DNA of 64,000 nt. Source: Micromonospora sp. NBC_00389. GTDB lineage: Bacteria > Actinomycetota > Actinomycetes > Mycobacteriales > Micromonosporaceae. Of the stretch, positions 9,195 to 17,633 are shown piece after piece. The notes under the pieces are model-generated. The model was not told the origin of the DNA. It ran no database searches and worked only from the letters and a program-made list of their open reading frames with translations. The DNA lies in NCBI RefSeq assembly GCF_036059255.1, contig NZ_CP107947.1, positions 4,464,001-4,528,000 of the forward strand, in the 5' to 3' direction. The first letter of the stretch is position 1. The number at the start of each line of letters is the position of its first letter. Both the position numbers and the translations under genes were made by a program.

Positions 9195-9638
9195 CTACGA
9201 GGGCAGCGCCCACCATCGCGGCTGCTTCGGCGACCACACCCACGGCAGGCCCGCCAGCGTGTTGGCCAGGGTGATCACGAACAAGCAGACCGCTCTGGTC
9301 AGCGTCCGCACGCCATGGGCCACCTTCACCAGCGCACGGCGCTTGAAGCTGTGCACGCGCTCGGCCGCCCAGGGGTGGTGCTTGGCCAGCGTCGCCATCC
9401 CCAGCGCGAGCAGGAGCAGGCCCGGCCCGGGGAGGGGGAACAACAGTGCGCCGGCGACCAGCTGCACCCAGCCCAGCGCGGTGAACACGGTGCGCTGGCT
9501 GAACGGGCGACCCGGGCGGGCGGAGGACCGTGGGTCCGGCACCAGCGCGAGCTCGACCGGCCGGCCGGGGGCGGCGGCCGGCGTGCGGAACGGCGGCCCA
9601 CCGGGGATCTCCCGGTGGGCCGCCTGATTCTCCGTCAT
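9195..9638 (-). CDS. PGPGW-type small transmembrane protein
   Basis: This 147-residue protein has a Pro-rich N-terminal tail and one long hydrophobic hairpin with the family motif in variant form (GALLFPLPGPGLLLLALGMA). Basic residues and a last hydrophobic helix follow (A-V-C-L-F-V-I-T-L-A-N). The PGPGW family consists of small actinobacterial and proteobacterial inner-membrane proteins of unknown role. It starts 22 bp after the stop of the propeller/phosphatase gene and is the fourth gene of the cargo operon. The conserved final W of the motif is replaced by leucine here. Confidence 0.75.
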   Translation of the reverse strand: MTENQAAHREIPGGPPFRTPAAAPGRPVELALVPDPRSSARPGRPFSQRTVFTALGWVQLVAGALLFPLPGPGLLLLALGMATLAKHHPWAAERVHSFKRRALVKVAHGVRTLTRAVCLFVITLANTLAGLPWVWSPKQPRWWALPS

Positions 9639-9660
9639 GGGATCCGTCAGTGACGCGACA

Positions 9661-12453
9661 TCAGTCGACGTCGGTGCCGGGCAGGGCTGCGCCCGGGACG
9701 TCCTTCGGCAGGTAGATCTTGGAGTCGCCCGGGTAGGGCAGGTCCCAGTTGTGGGCGCCGTACCACGTGTACCGGTTCATCAGCGCCGGGTTCGCGTAGT
9801 CGGCCTGCGCCCACTTGCCGGTGAGGCGCTGCTTGGACACCCACTTGTCCCACTCCTCCGAGTAGGAGACGAAGTTCGCCGGCACCGGGCCCTGGAGGGC
9901 GGCCGCGTTGGCGCCGGTCGGCGTGTCGAGGCCGCACGCGGGCGCGGTGTTGATGTTCTCGGTCAGCGAGATGTTGTTGGCCTTCGCGGTGTACGGCGTG
10001 AAGTCGGCCTTGGGCGTGAAGGCGTCGTACATCGGGGTGGCCGCGGCGACCTTCTGGTTCAGCGGCTCCGCGCCCAGGATCTGCTCGATGGTGCGGACCA
10101 TGTTGATCTGGGAGTAGTAGGTCGAGACCGTCTTGCCGTGGACGGCGTAGGGGCTGATGACCTGGATCGGGGCCCGGTGGCCGTCGACGTGGTCAGGGCC
10201 GGCCTGGCTGTCGTCCTCGACCACGAAGATCGCGGAGTCCTTCCAGTACGGGCTGTGCGAGATCGTCTCGACGATCTTGCCCAGGGCCAGGTCGCCACCG
10301 GCGACGTTCGACCGCTGCGAGACCGGACCACCGGTGTGGTCGTCGGAGAGCCACACCATGTTGAACTCGGCCGGACCGTTCTTCTCGAAGTCCTGCTTCC
10401 AGATCTGGTACCGGTACAGGTCCGGGATCTGCATGTCGAACGGCGGTGCCTCCGGGACGGTGATGTCGTTGAGCGACGGGATCGGGGAGCCGTAGTCGCC
10501 CTTGAGTGCGGGGCTGGTCAGCTGCGCCGGGTCGCCGCCGGCCTCGACGGACTGGTTGGCGCAGTAGTACTGCTGCCAGGTCGAGCCGGCCGGCTTGCCG
10601 CTCGAGGAGTAGACGAACTCGCCGAAGTTCTTGGCGGTGTGGCCGGCGTCCTGGACGGCGGTCCACAGGAAGCCCGAGCGCTGGTGGCCCAGCACATCCT
10701 CCTGCGTGTCGTAGCTGCGGACGTACTCGCCGGCGCTGGACTCGGTGTACTCCGGGTTGTCACCCTGCATGATCCAGTTGTGACCCTCGGCGGAGTTGGT
10801 GCCGACGTCGTAGGTGTTGTCGTAGAGACCGAACTGGCGCGAAAGCGCGTGGATGTTGGGCGTGACCTGCTCGCCGAACTGTGCCAGCGACGGGTCGCCG
10901 TTGCCCTCGGGCATGTCGCCGTGGACCTGGTCGTAGGTGCGGTTCTCCTTGACCAGCATGAAGACGTGCTTGATCGTGGAGTGGTCACCGATGCGCCGGG
11001 GCACGGGGCGGGGCGCCACGTTGCTGCCCGGGACGGCGCGCTTGACGTCGCTGTCCGCGCCGCCCCAGCCGTTCTGCTTGAAGACCTGCGGGGTGTAGGT
11101 GTCCCTGATCTCGCTGTCGGAGGGGAGGGTGAAGCGGGTCAGCGAGGCGGTCGTGGCGTGGGTGCCGTGGCCGGTCGCCGGGGTGGTGCCGAAGCCCTGG
11201 TTGTAGGTGATGGCCGGGCCCCGGGCGTCGATGCCGCGGCGGTTGGCCACGACGATCTGGTCGTCGACCGCGAAGACGTCCTCGGGGTAGTAGTCGGTCG
11301 GGACGAGGCCGACGTAGCTGACCGGGTCGAGCGCGCTCTCGCCGAGCTTGTAGACGGCGATCGCGTTGACGCGGCCGAGGCTGACGAGCAGACGGCCGTT
11401 GTACACGGCGATCGCGTCGGGCTCGTAGCCGACCTCCGAGCTCTGCCAGGGCTTGGTCTCGATCGTCTGGACGACCTTGTCCGTGGTGGTGTCGACCACC
11501 GAGATGGTGTCGTCGTTGGTGTTGGCCACGTAGAGCGCGCTGCCCTCGAGGTGCATGTCGGTCGGGTGGAGACCGACCTCGATCTGGCCGATGGGCGCCG
11601 CGGCGTTGGCCGTGTCGATGACGCTGAGGACACCGGTGGTCGAGGTGCCGAGCACCGGGTCCGCCGGGACGTTGGTGCCGTAGGACTTGATGGTGTCCTC
11701 ACCCGGCTGGGCCAGGCGGCCGCCCTCGTCGCTGACGTAGAGCTTGGTGCCGACGAACTTCAGCTGACGCGGCGCGATGCCGACGGGGTAGGTCGCCTTG
11801 ATGGTGCCGGCAACCGGGTCGATCGTGACCACCGAGTTCTGGCCGTTGACGGCGGCGTACAGCGTGCTGCCGTCGGGCGAGAACGTCATGCCGGCGGTGA
11901 GCGCCTGACGGGTGGGGCCGGTCAGGTTGGGGATGGCGATCTTGGTGCCGGCCGCCAGGGTGCCGTCGGCGTTGACCGGGAACCGGGTGATGCCGGTCGC
12001 GTTCGGCATGAAGAGGAACTTGCCGTCGGGGGAGTAGAGGGGGCTCTCCTGGCCGACGGTGTTGTCGGACGGACGCAGGTTGGCGCCCGAGGCGGTGCCC
12101 GCGCGGAAGATCAGGTGGTAGGTCTCCAGGTCGAAGATCTGCAGCGAGATCGACCGGTCGTTGGCGGTCGCGGCCAGGAAGCGGCCGTCGGGGCTGATCG
12201 TGGAGCCCATGAACTTGCCGTAGTTGGTCACGAGCCGCTCGCCGAGCGGCTTGATGATCTGGTTGGAGGAGACCTGCAGGCCGTCGGTGTACTCCTCGCC
12301 GACCAGATTCTCACCGAAACCCATGGTGGAACCGTAGGCAACACCACCCGTAATGACCGCGAGGGCCACGCCGCCGGCCACGAGGCCGGTGGGCAACGAG
12401 CGCAGGAGGCGACGACGAGGCCGCTTCACGACGCGGTTGCGCCTTACATTCAT
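9661..12453 (-). CDS. Secreted YncE-type propeller / alkaline-phosphatase-superfamily protein
   Basis: The protein has about 930 residues. A basic N-terminus and one hydrophobic segment (LVAGGVALAVITGGVAYGST) form a signal or anchor. Residues ~60-460 hold repeated beta-propeller blades (F-S-P-D-G-S-T-L-Y-A-A-V, LYVANTNDDTISVVD). The C-terminal half is a phosphoesterase domain with H-V-F-M-L-V-K-E-N-R-T-Y-D-Q, G-H-N-W-I-M-Q-G-D and FVVEDDSQAGPDHVDGHRAP, the metal-binding residues of the phospholipase-C/phosphatase fold. I chose the ATG at 12453, where AGGGA is correctly spaced; a GTG at 12468 overlaps the preceding stop. It is co-transcribed with the ABC transporter genes. Substrate unknown. 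Confidence 0.88.
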   Translation of the reverse strand: MNVRRNRVVKRPRRRLLRSLPTGLVAGGVALAVITGGVAYGSTMGFGENLVGEEYTDGLQVSSNQIIKPLGERLVTNYGKFMGSTISPDGRFLAATANDRSISLQIFDLETYHLIFRAGTASGANLRPSDNTVGQESPLYSPDGKFLFMPNATGITRFPVNADGTLAAGTKIAIPNLTGPTRQALTAGMTFSPDGSTLYAAVNGQNSVVTIDPVAGTIKATYPVGIAPRQLKFVGTKLYVSDEGGRLAQPGEDTIKSYGTNVPADPVLGTSTTGVLSVIDTANAAAPIGQIEVGLHPTDMHLEGSALYVANTNDDTISVVDTTTDKVVQTIETKPWQSSEVGYEPDAIAVYNGRLLVSLGRVNAIAVYKLGESALDPVSYVGLVPTDYYPEDVFAVDDQIVVANRRGIDARGPAITYNQGFGTTPATGHGTHATTASLTRFTLPSDSEIRDTYTPQVFKQNGWGGADSDVKRAVPGSNVAPRPVPRRIGDHSTIKHVFMLVKENRTYDQVHGDMPEGNGDPSLAQFGEQVTPNIHALSRQFGLYDNTYDVGTNSAEGHNWIMQGDNPEYTESSAGEYVRSYDTQEDVLGHQRSGFLWTAVQDAGHTAKNFGEFVYSSSGKPAGSTWQQYYCANQSVEAGGDPAQLTSPALKGDYGSPIPSLNDITVPEAPPFDMQIPDLYRYQIWKQDFEKNGPAEFNMVWLSDDHTGGPVSQRSNVAGGDLALGKIVETISHSPYWKDSAIFVVEDDSQAGPDHVDGHRAPIQVISPYAVHGKTVSTYYSQINMVRTIEQILGAEPLNQKVAAATPMYDAFTPKADFTPYTAKANNISLTENINTAPACGLDTPTGANAAALQGPVPANFVSYSEEWDKWVSKQRLTGKWAQADYANPALMNRYTWYGAHNWDLPYPGDSKIYLPKDVPGAALPGTDVD

Positions 12454-12464
12454 CTGCATTCCCT

Positions 12465-13820
12465 TCACTTTGTAGTTGCCAGCAGGTCAACGACTCCGTC
12501 GAACTGCCACAGCGGGTTCGGTCGGTCACCCAGGGGGGTGGCGACCTGGAAGAACCCGTTGACCTGGATTGGCCCGTCGCCGTCGGCGACGTACCGTCCG
12601 TCCGCGGTCACCTCGAGCTGATAGATCGCGTCGGCGGTCGCGGTCGCACCAGGGAGGGTCCACGTCACGACGCAGCGCCAGTCGGCGCCCGGACCGTGGT
12701 CCTCGACGCGCTCCCCGGCCTTGTCGCACTTGGCCGTGGCGTGGAGCTGCTCCTCGGTGACCGCCTGCCGGTTGAGCTGCTCGGTCTGCAGGACGTACAG
12801 GTGCGAGAACGACGTCGCCAGCGAGGCCTCGAGCTTGGGCCGCTCGATGCCCGTGCCGGTGGCACCCGTGGTCACGGCGACGACCACGGTCGTGACCGCG
12901 GCCAGGCCCGCCAGCGGGGCCAGACCCGCGACCAGGAAGCGGCGGCCCATGCCGTCGTAGGCCAGGTCGGTGAAGTCGCGACGCACGAAGAGCCGGTAGG
13001 CGAGGTAGGTGGCCAGCGCCGTCCAGGCCAGGCTGACGGCGAGCCCGATCCACAGCGACCCGAGCTGACCTGGGGCCATGAAGAGGCCGCGGTAGGTAAT
13101 GAAGGCGTTCATCGGCGTCGCCACCCGGAGCGCCACCGGGACCGGCATCAGCTGGACACCTTCGAGGATGAGCGCGATGACCACCGGCATCAGTAGGCCC
13201 AGCGGGGAGCGCCCCAGCGCGACCGACCCGAGCAGGCCGACCGCGGAGAAGGCGAGCGTGGGCGGGACGATGGTCAGCCAGCCGAGGAGGACCGTCCGGG
13301 TGAGCTCACCGGAGTCCATGATGTGCCCGTCCAGTCCCGGCATCGGCTGGGTGCCGAGCGCCAGCAGGCCGCCGGCCAGCGACGACACGAGGAGTGCGGC
13401 GAGAAGCGCCAGGGTGACGGTGAGCGCGGCCATCGCCTTGGACACGAAGATCCGGCGCGGCGAGCGCACCGCGACCATCAGGTGCCGCCACGTGCCGAGC
13501 CGGTCCTCGACGGCGAAGACGTCACCGGCCACGAGACAGGTGAGCAGGGGCAGCACCAACGTGCCCATGAAGACGAGGATGACCAGGGAGCCCGCCCAGC
13601 CGGACTGGTTCATCCAGCGGCCGTAGACCGCGTCGGCGGGAAGGGAGGTCTGCTGGCTGATCACCGCCGTGTAGATGGCCGGGGCGAGCAGGCACGCCAG
13701 GAAGACCAGCCGGACGCGCCACTGCGAGACCAGCTTGACCAGCTCGAACGTGTAGCAGCGGCTCAGCGCCACGGGCTGTGGCTGCGTGCGGACGGGGGCA
13801 TCGACGATGGCCGCGGTCAT
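12465..13820 (-). CDS. ABC transporter permease with extracytoplasmic C-terminal domain
   Basis: This is a 451-residue ABC-2-like membrane protein. The first ~300 residues contain seven or so hydrophobic segments after a cytosolic start (C-Y-T-F-E-L-V-K-L-V). The last ~140 residues, after a transmembrane helix (LAGLAAVTTVVVAVTTGATG), are hydrophilic with two cysteines (A-K-C-D-K and W-R-C-V-V) and predicted beta strands, so they probably face outside. ATG 13820 overlaps the stop of the ATPase gene (ATGA), and its own stop overlaps the possible GTG of the next gene. The transported compound is unknown. Confidence 0.85.
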   Translation of the reverse strand: MTAAIVDAPVRTQPQPVALSRCYTFELVKLVSQWRVRLVFLACLLAPAIYTAVISQQTSLPADAVYGRWMNQSGWAGSLVILVFMGTLVLPLLTCLVAGDVFAVEDRLGTWRHLMVAVRSPRRIFVSKAMAALTVTLALLAALLVSSLAGGLLALGTQPMPGLDGHIMDSGELTRTVLLGWLTIVPPTLAFSAVGLLGSVALGRSPLGLLMPVVIALILEGVQLMPVPVALRVATPMNAFITYRGLFMAPGQLGSLWIGLAVSLAWTALATYLAYRLFVRRDFTDLAYDGMGRRFLVAGLAPLAGLAAVTTVVVAVTTGATGTGIERPKLEASLATSFSHLYVLQTEQLNRQAVTEEQLHATAKCDKAGERVEDHGPGADWRCVVTWTLPGATATADAIYQLEVTADGRYVADGDGPIQVNGFFQVATPLGDRPNPLWQFDGVVDLLATTK

Positions 13821-14824
13821 CGGGAGGTCTCCTGGAGGTCGGGGGTGGAGGCAGGGCTGATGTCGGCGTCTGGGCCGGGGTCGGTGTCGGCGTCGGCGCC
13901 GGTGAGCGCCAGGAAAGCGGCCTCCAGAGGGGGCACGACGGGGCCGAGCTCGCGGACCGCGATGCCCGCGCCGACGAGCCGGGCGACCAGGTCGTCGAGG
14001 GCCGGCTCCGGGCCCCGCACGACGACCGACTGGTCGTCGTACTGCGACTGCGACTTCCGGCCCGCGACCTGGCTCAGGCCCGGGATGTCGTCGGCGAGCC
14101 GGCGTGCGCCGTCGGCGTCGGTCGTGACGAGCCGGTAGTCGAGCTCGCCGCTCTCCGTGGCCAGCTTGTGCACCGGGCCCGAGAAGACGACCCGGCCGGT
14201 GGACAGCAGGGTGACGTCGTCACAGAGCGCCGCGAGGTCGTCCATGCGGTGGCTGGAGAGGACCACGGTGCCGCCGGCCTCGGCGAGGTCGGTGAGGACC
14301 TGGTGGACCTGTCGCTTGCCGGCGGGGTCGAGGCCGTTGGCCGGTTCGTCGAGGACCAGCAGACGCGGCTCGCCGAGCAGGGCGGCGGCCAGCCCGAGGC
14401 GCTGCCGCATGCCGAGCGAGAAGCCGCGGACGCTGTCACCCGCCACCTCGGTGAGCCCGACCCGGTCGAGCAGCTCGTCGACGTCGGCGGAGCGGCCGGC
14501 GCCGCTCCGCAGGGAGACCAGGGCCTTAAGGTTCTGGCGCGCCGTCAGCTCGGGATACAGACCGGGGCCGTCCACGAAGCCCGTGACGCCGCCGGGCACC
14601 GACAGGATGCGCCCGACCGGTGAGCCGAGGATCTCCAGTGAGCCGCCGTCGGCCACCGCCAGGCCCAGCAGCATGCCCAGGAGAGTGGTCTTGCCGGCGC
14701 CGTTGGGCCCGACGAGCCCGTGGATCTGCCCCTCGGGGAGGTCGAGATCGACCCCGTCGAGGGCGATGACGTCGCCGAAGGTCTTGGTGATGCCGCGCGC
14801 ACGAACGGCAGCAGCTGGTTGCAT
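13817..14824 (-). CDS. ABC transporter ATP-binding protein
   Basis: This ATPase has Walker A (G-P-N-G-A-G-K-T-T), Q-loop region, signature-like F-S-L-G-M-R-Q-R-L, Walker B (L-L-V-L-D-E-P-A-N-G-L-D-P) and the switch histidine (V-V-L-S-S-H-R-M). An extra ~90-residue C-terminal domain is typical of ABC-2 exporters. I start at ATG 14824 (M-Q-P-A-A-A-V); an upstream open reading adds only non-conserved residues. It is the first gene of the cargo operon, followed directly by its permease. The signature S-L-G-M-R replaces the canonical L-S-G-G-Q, as is common in this subfamily. Confidence 0.92.
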   Translation of the reverse strand: MQPAAAVRARGITKTFGDVIALDGVDLDLPEGQIHGLVGPNGAGKTTLLGMLLGLAVADGGSLEILGSPVGRILSVPGGVTGFVDGPGLYPELTARQNLKALVSLRSGAGRSADVDELLDRVGLTEVAGDSVRGFSLGMRQRLGLAAALLGEPRLLVLDEPANGLDPAGKRQVHQVLTDLAEAGGTVVLSSHRMDDLAALCDDVTLLSTGRVVFSGPVHKLATESGELDYRLVTTDADGARRLADDIPGLSQVAGRKSQSQYDDQSVVVRGPEPALDDLVARLVGAGIAVRELGPVVPPLEAAFLALTGADADTDPGPDADISPASTPDLQETSR

Positions 14825-14964
14825 CGGGGTTTCGTCCCATCTGGCCGCGAGCAGCCAAAAACAGTTGCCAACTCCAACTTCCTTCGACGGCGAAGCTAAG
14901 GAGGCCAGATGACCTGACCCGATCGATTTGCTGAACGTATTGCAAACGTCCAACCAAACGCCTA
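14825..14964 (-). promoter_or_regulatory. Probable promoter region of the cargo operon
   Basis: The 140 bp between the ATPase start and the IS630 end must hold the operon's native promoter unless an IS promoter is used. Two inverted repeats are visible: AGTTGCCAACT at 14863-14873 and TTTGC-N10-GCAAA at 14927-14946. Either could bind a repressor. No matching regulator gene is present in the block. Confidence 0.4.
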
Positions 14965-16162
14965 CAGCGGTTGAATGGCCGGGGTCTGGTCTGGCTTGTC
15001 ACATGTGATCAACCACTATGGACGTCTGGTCAGCTTGGATCTATGCCTGGGGTATGAGGTACGCCGATAGTGGTGGCCTGTCCGCTGCGGGACGGGCCAA
15101 GCGGGAGCAGGTACGGACGCAGGCCGCGCGGATGTTCGCCGTCGATGTGCCGGCGACGCAGGTCGCGGCCCGGCTACGGGTCTCGACGAAGTCGGTCTAC
15201 CAGTGGCGGCGCCGCTGGCGCACGGGTGGAATGACAGCCCTGGCCTCGACCGGGCCCGGTGGAAACGTCTCCCGGCTCTCGCCCGACCAGCTGCTGCGGC
15301 TACAGGCCGAGTTGGACCTCGGCCCGGCGGCACACGGCTGGCGCGAGGACCAACGCTGGACCCTGGCCCGGGTCGCCACCCTGATCGGCCGACTGTTCCA
15401 TGTCTCCTACACCCTCCGCGGCGTGTCCTATCTGCTGCACCGCATCGGCTACACCCCGCAGGTGCCCAAACATCGGGCGACCCCACGCGACGAGGACGCG
15501 ATCGCCGCCTGGCGGGCCACCACCTGGGCGAAGGTACGAGGCTAGCGGCGGCGACCGGAGCGTGGATCGTCTTCGAGGACGAGGCCGGACAGACCCTCCG
15601 CCCGCCCAGGGCCCGCACCTGGGCCCGCAAGGGCCACGCACCCACCGTGCGGGTCAACGGCAAGGGCTCGGGTCGGGTCTCGATCGCCGGACTGATCTCC
15701 TACAAGCCCGGCCAGCGCGGCCACGTCTTCTACCGCCTCCGCGTCCACCGCGGACGCAAAGGCGAACGCCGCAGCCTGTCCGAGGACGACTACGCCACCC
15801 TGGTCACCGCCGCGCACCGCCAGCTCCACGCCCCGATCATCCTGATCTGGGACGGGGTCAACACCCACACCAGCGCACTGATGCGCCAGCTCATCGCCGC
15901 CCGCCACCGGTGGCTGACCGTGGTCCAGCTACCCGCGTACGCACCCGACCTCAACCCGGTCGAGGGCCTGTGGTCAACGGTGAAGTCCAGCCTGGGCAAC
16001 CTGGCCGTCGACGGCGTGGACCACCTCGCCGCGATCATCCGCAACCGACTCAAGCGCATTCAGTACCGACCGGACCTGATCCCCGGGTTCCTCGCCCAGA
16101 CCGGACTCAGCCTGGAACCGGAACCACTATGACCGAAACAGACCCCAGACTTTCAACCGCTG
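14965..16162 (+). mobile_element. Complete IS630-family insertion sequence
   Basis: This 1198-bp element has terminal repeats starting CAGCGGTTGAA at both ends and an inner match GGGGTCTG. TA is present on both sides (14963-14964 and 16163-16164), the IS630/Tc1-mariner target. It encodes one transposase spread over two frames. It forms the right boundary of the composite block. Confidence 0.93.
15054..16132 (+). CDS. IS630-family transposase (two overlapping frames)
   Basis: The first frame carries a winged helix-turn-helix (QVAARLRVSTKSVYQWRRRW) and a second HTH-like region (WTLARVATLIGRLFHVSYTL), and ends at TAG 15543-15545. The DDE domain (I-V-F-E-D-E-A-G-Q, I-L-I-W-D-G-V-N-T-H, Y-A-P-D-L-N-P-V-E-G) continues in the -1 frame to 16132. 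Split IS630 genes of this kind are usually expressed by programmed -1 frameshifting; a one-base indel is the alternative. I do not see a strong slippery heptamer at the overlap. ATG 15054 (M-R-Y-A-D-S-G-G-L) matches the family start better than ATG 15018. Confidence 0.88.
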
Positions 16163-16164
16163 TA

Positions 16165-16213
16165 GCAGGACCGCGCCGTTTTCAACGAGTGCGCCTGTGA
16201 CGACGACATGCAT
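16165..16213 (-). pseudogene. Displaced 5' end of the Nudix gene
   Basis: On the minus strand ATG 16213 starts M-H-V-V-V-T-G-A-L-V-E-N-G-A-V-L and then C+TA, completing a leucine codon. Together with the sequence left of 8515 it gives A-V-L-L-V-H-R-R-P-T-K-R, the first beta strands and lead-in of a Nudix domain. This identifies the fragment and dates the block's insertion as a single event. Confidence 0.88.
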
Positions 16214-16327
16214 GACGGGATTAGAGCACAGCGATAGGACAAGCTCGCTCCAGCCAAAGGGGACACCCAGACGTCCGGATCTGCCGCAGAGCGAGCGTTG
16301 TCCTCCCGCTGGGGGGCTGTCTGGCGA

Positions 16328-16729
16328 CTACGCGGCGTTGGACCACGAGCGGCTGGAAAGGACGAGGCGATAACCGTCCGGATCTTCGACCGTGATACCC
16401 CACCGATCCCAGTACGCGCCTTGGGAGACGCGCTTGCCGCCGGCCTGTTTAAGGCGGGCCACGAGCGCGTCGTCGATCGGTTCGGACAGATAGAGCACAA
16501 GGAGATCTTCGCTCGTCGGTGTCGGCTGCACGGGGAGGCTTAGGCCCCCAACCAGTTCCAGATGCCATGACGCCCCGCGCCAGCCCAGCATCAGCAGGTC
16601 ATGTTCTCCGGGGCCGCCCGCAGCCCGGTAGAGCACCTCCAGTCCCAGCCCCTGCACATAGAAGCGTTCGACCGCCGCAAGGTCCCGGGTGGGCCGGGCG
16701 AGGCGAATACTTACGTTCGGGTCGATCAT
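16328..16729 (-). CDS. VOC (glyoxalase/bleomycin-resistance) family protein
   Basis: The 133-residue single VOC domain begins S-I-R-L-A-R-P-T-R-D-L-A-A-V-E-R-F-Y, continues with G-L-G-L-E-V-L-Y, and ends W-G-I-T-V-E-D-P-D-G-Y-R-L-V-L. These beta-alpha-beta-beta-beta repeats carry metal ligands at the first strand and the final V-E-D-P-D-G. Such proteins include lyases, dioxygenases and drug-binding proteins; the substrate cannot be inferred. It is apparently monocistronic. Confidence 0.88.
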   Translation of the reverse strand: MIDPNVSIRLARPTRDLAAVERFYVQGLGLEVLYRAAGGPGEHDLLMLGWRGASWHLELVGGLSLPVQPTPTSEDLLVLYLSEPIDDALVARLKQAGGKRVSQGAYWDRWGITVEDPDGYRLVLSSRSWSNAA

Positions 16730-16842
16730 TCAGATAGCTCCGTCCAGACGATTGACGATCAGGCTGCAAGCTGAACCTTGCTTAAAGTCAAGACAGCTCA
16801 TCTCGACGCGCCACCCCATGATCAAACATCCTCTCTTGCCGC

Positions 16843-16910
16843 CGACCGCGCGCTATGCAGCGTCACGACAACCGGGTCAAGCCGGCGCGCGGTCGTGCCG
16901 ATGAGCCGTT
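16843..16910 (+). repeat. Dispersed intergenic repeat R1, diverged copy
   Basis: This stretch contains CGCGCGCTATGCAGCGTCAC and then, about 35 bp on, CGTGCCGATGAGC. It matches the layout of the better copies at 17397 and 37685. It lies between the VOC gene and the small membrane protein gene. Confidence 0.6.
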
Positions 16911-16972
16911 GCCTGCCTCTCCGTCGCGGGTACGGCTGTCGCGGGTACGGCTTTGGCGAGAACCACTGCTCG

Positions 16973-17302
16973 TCAGCGGCGGAGCCAAAAGACATCCCGA
17001 AGGATCGCGTTGCCAACACGCTCGTCGGTGACCCAGGTCAAGCCCCTGCGCTCGAAGGGGATGCCGGAGCGGTAGAACAGCACCACGGCGGGCACGAGTG
17101 TCACGCAGCCGACTGCCCAGGCCCCCATGAAGACCGGTTGCGGCAGCGTGGGCGCAATCTGCGCTACGGAGATGATGCCCCAGACAACCACCGGAAGCAG
17201 GACAAGGTTGGCCGCGCGAGCCAACCAGACGGCGGTTCGGTACACCGCGCTCCGCCGGATGCCCAGCAGTGCATCATCCTCGATCGGCAGCATGCAGGCC
17301 AT
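16973..17302 (-). CDS. Small membrane protein, unknown
   Basis: The 109-residue protein starts at ATG 17302 (M-A-C-M-L-P-I-E-D-D-A-L). Two clear hydrophobic helices (AANLVLLPVVVWGIISVAQI and W-A-V-G-C-V-T-L-V-P-A-V-V-L-F-Y) are separated by a short loop, and the tail is basic and hydrophilic. I do not recognise the family. A GTG/ATG-extended N-terminus to 17395 runs into repeat R1 and is unlikely. Confidence 0.6.
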   Translation of the reverse strand: MACMLPIEDDALLGIRRSAVYRTAVWLARAANLVLLPVVVWGIISVAQIAPTLPQPVFMGAWAVGCVTLVPAVVLFYRSGIPFERRGLTWVTDERVGNAILRDVFWLRR

Positions 17303-17396
17303 CGTAGAGCGACCATGCCACGTCGAGTCCTCTGCCGCACGAGGCGATCGGCTCCTCCCACGGCCCCTCGCAACTGGGCCCTCGCGCGTCCTCAAC

Positions 17397-17470
17397 TGCC
17401 GCGATCCGCGCGCTACGCAGCGTCACGCCGAGCTGGCCCGGTTGCCGTCCGGACGTGCCGATGTGCGTGC
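17397..17470 (+). repeat. Dispersed intergenic repeat R1
   Basis: This copy is nearly identical over about 60 bp to the one at 37685-37757, both containing GCCGCGATCCGCGCGCTACG, G-C-A-G-C-G-T-C-A-C-G and TTGCCGTCCGGACGTG. It lies in an intergenic space in the same orientation as the other copies. Confidence 0.8.
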
Positions 17471-17633
17471 ACTGGTGCCGCCAGATCATGCTCGTAGTCG
17501 AAGCTGATAGGCCAGGGGGCAGCGATACCTCGGGCACGGTCGAAGGGCAGCCATCCTTGCTGGATGGTTGCCCTTCGACAGGCGTTCGGCTCCCCGAATA
17601 CCTACCGAGGCGGGAAGAACGACGCTCAGCAAG

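Larger units (their letters stand above)
8517..16162. mobile_element. Composite transposon-like block bounded by IS630 copies
   Basis: The 7646-bp block starts with the 3' end of an IS630 element on the minus strand (8517-9035) and ends with a complete copy on the plus strand (14965-16162). Both outer ends are the same terminal repeat (CAGCGGTTGAAAGTCTGGGG). TA flanks each side (8515-8516 and 16163-16164). Joining the flanks across one TA restores a continuous Nudix reading frame: M-H-V-V-V-T-G-A-L-V-E-N-G-A-V-L-L from the right, then V-H-R-R-P-T-K-R from the left. This is strong sequence evidence that the block entered the gene as one unit. The cargo is the four-gene operon at 9195-14824. 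Confidence 0.88.

Noticed and set aside
9637..12621. 994-codon open frame on the plus strand
   Set aside because: It lies antisense to the propeller/phosphatase gene. Its protein is arginine/valine/glycine-rich without domains, whereas the opposite strand has clear motifs and an operon context.
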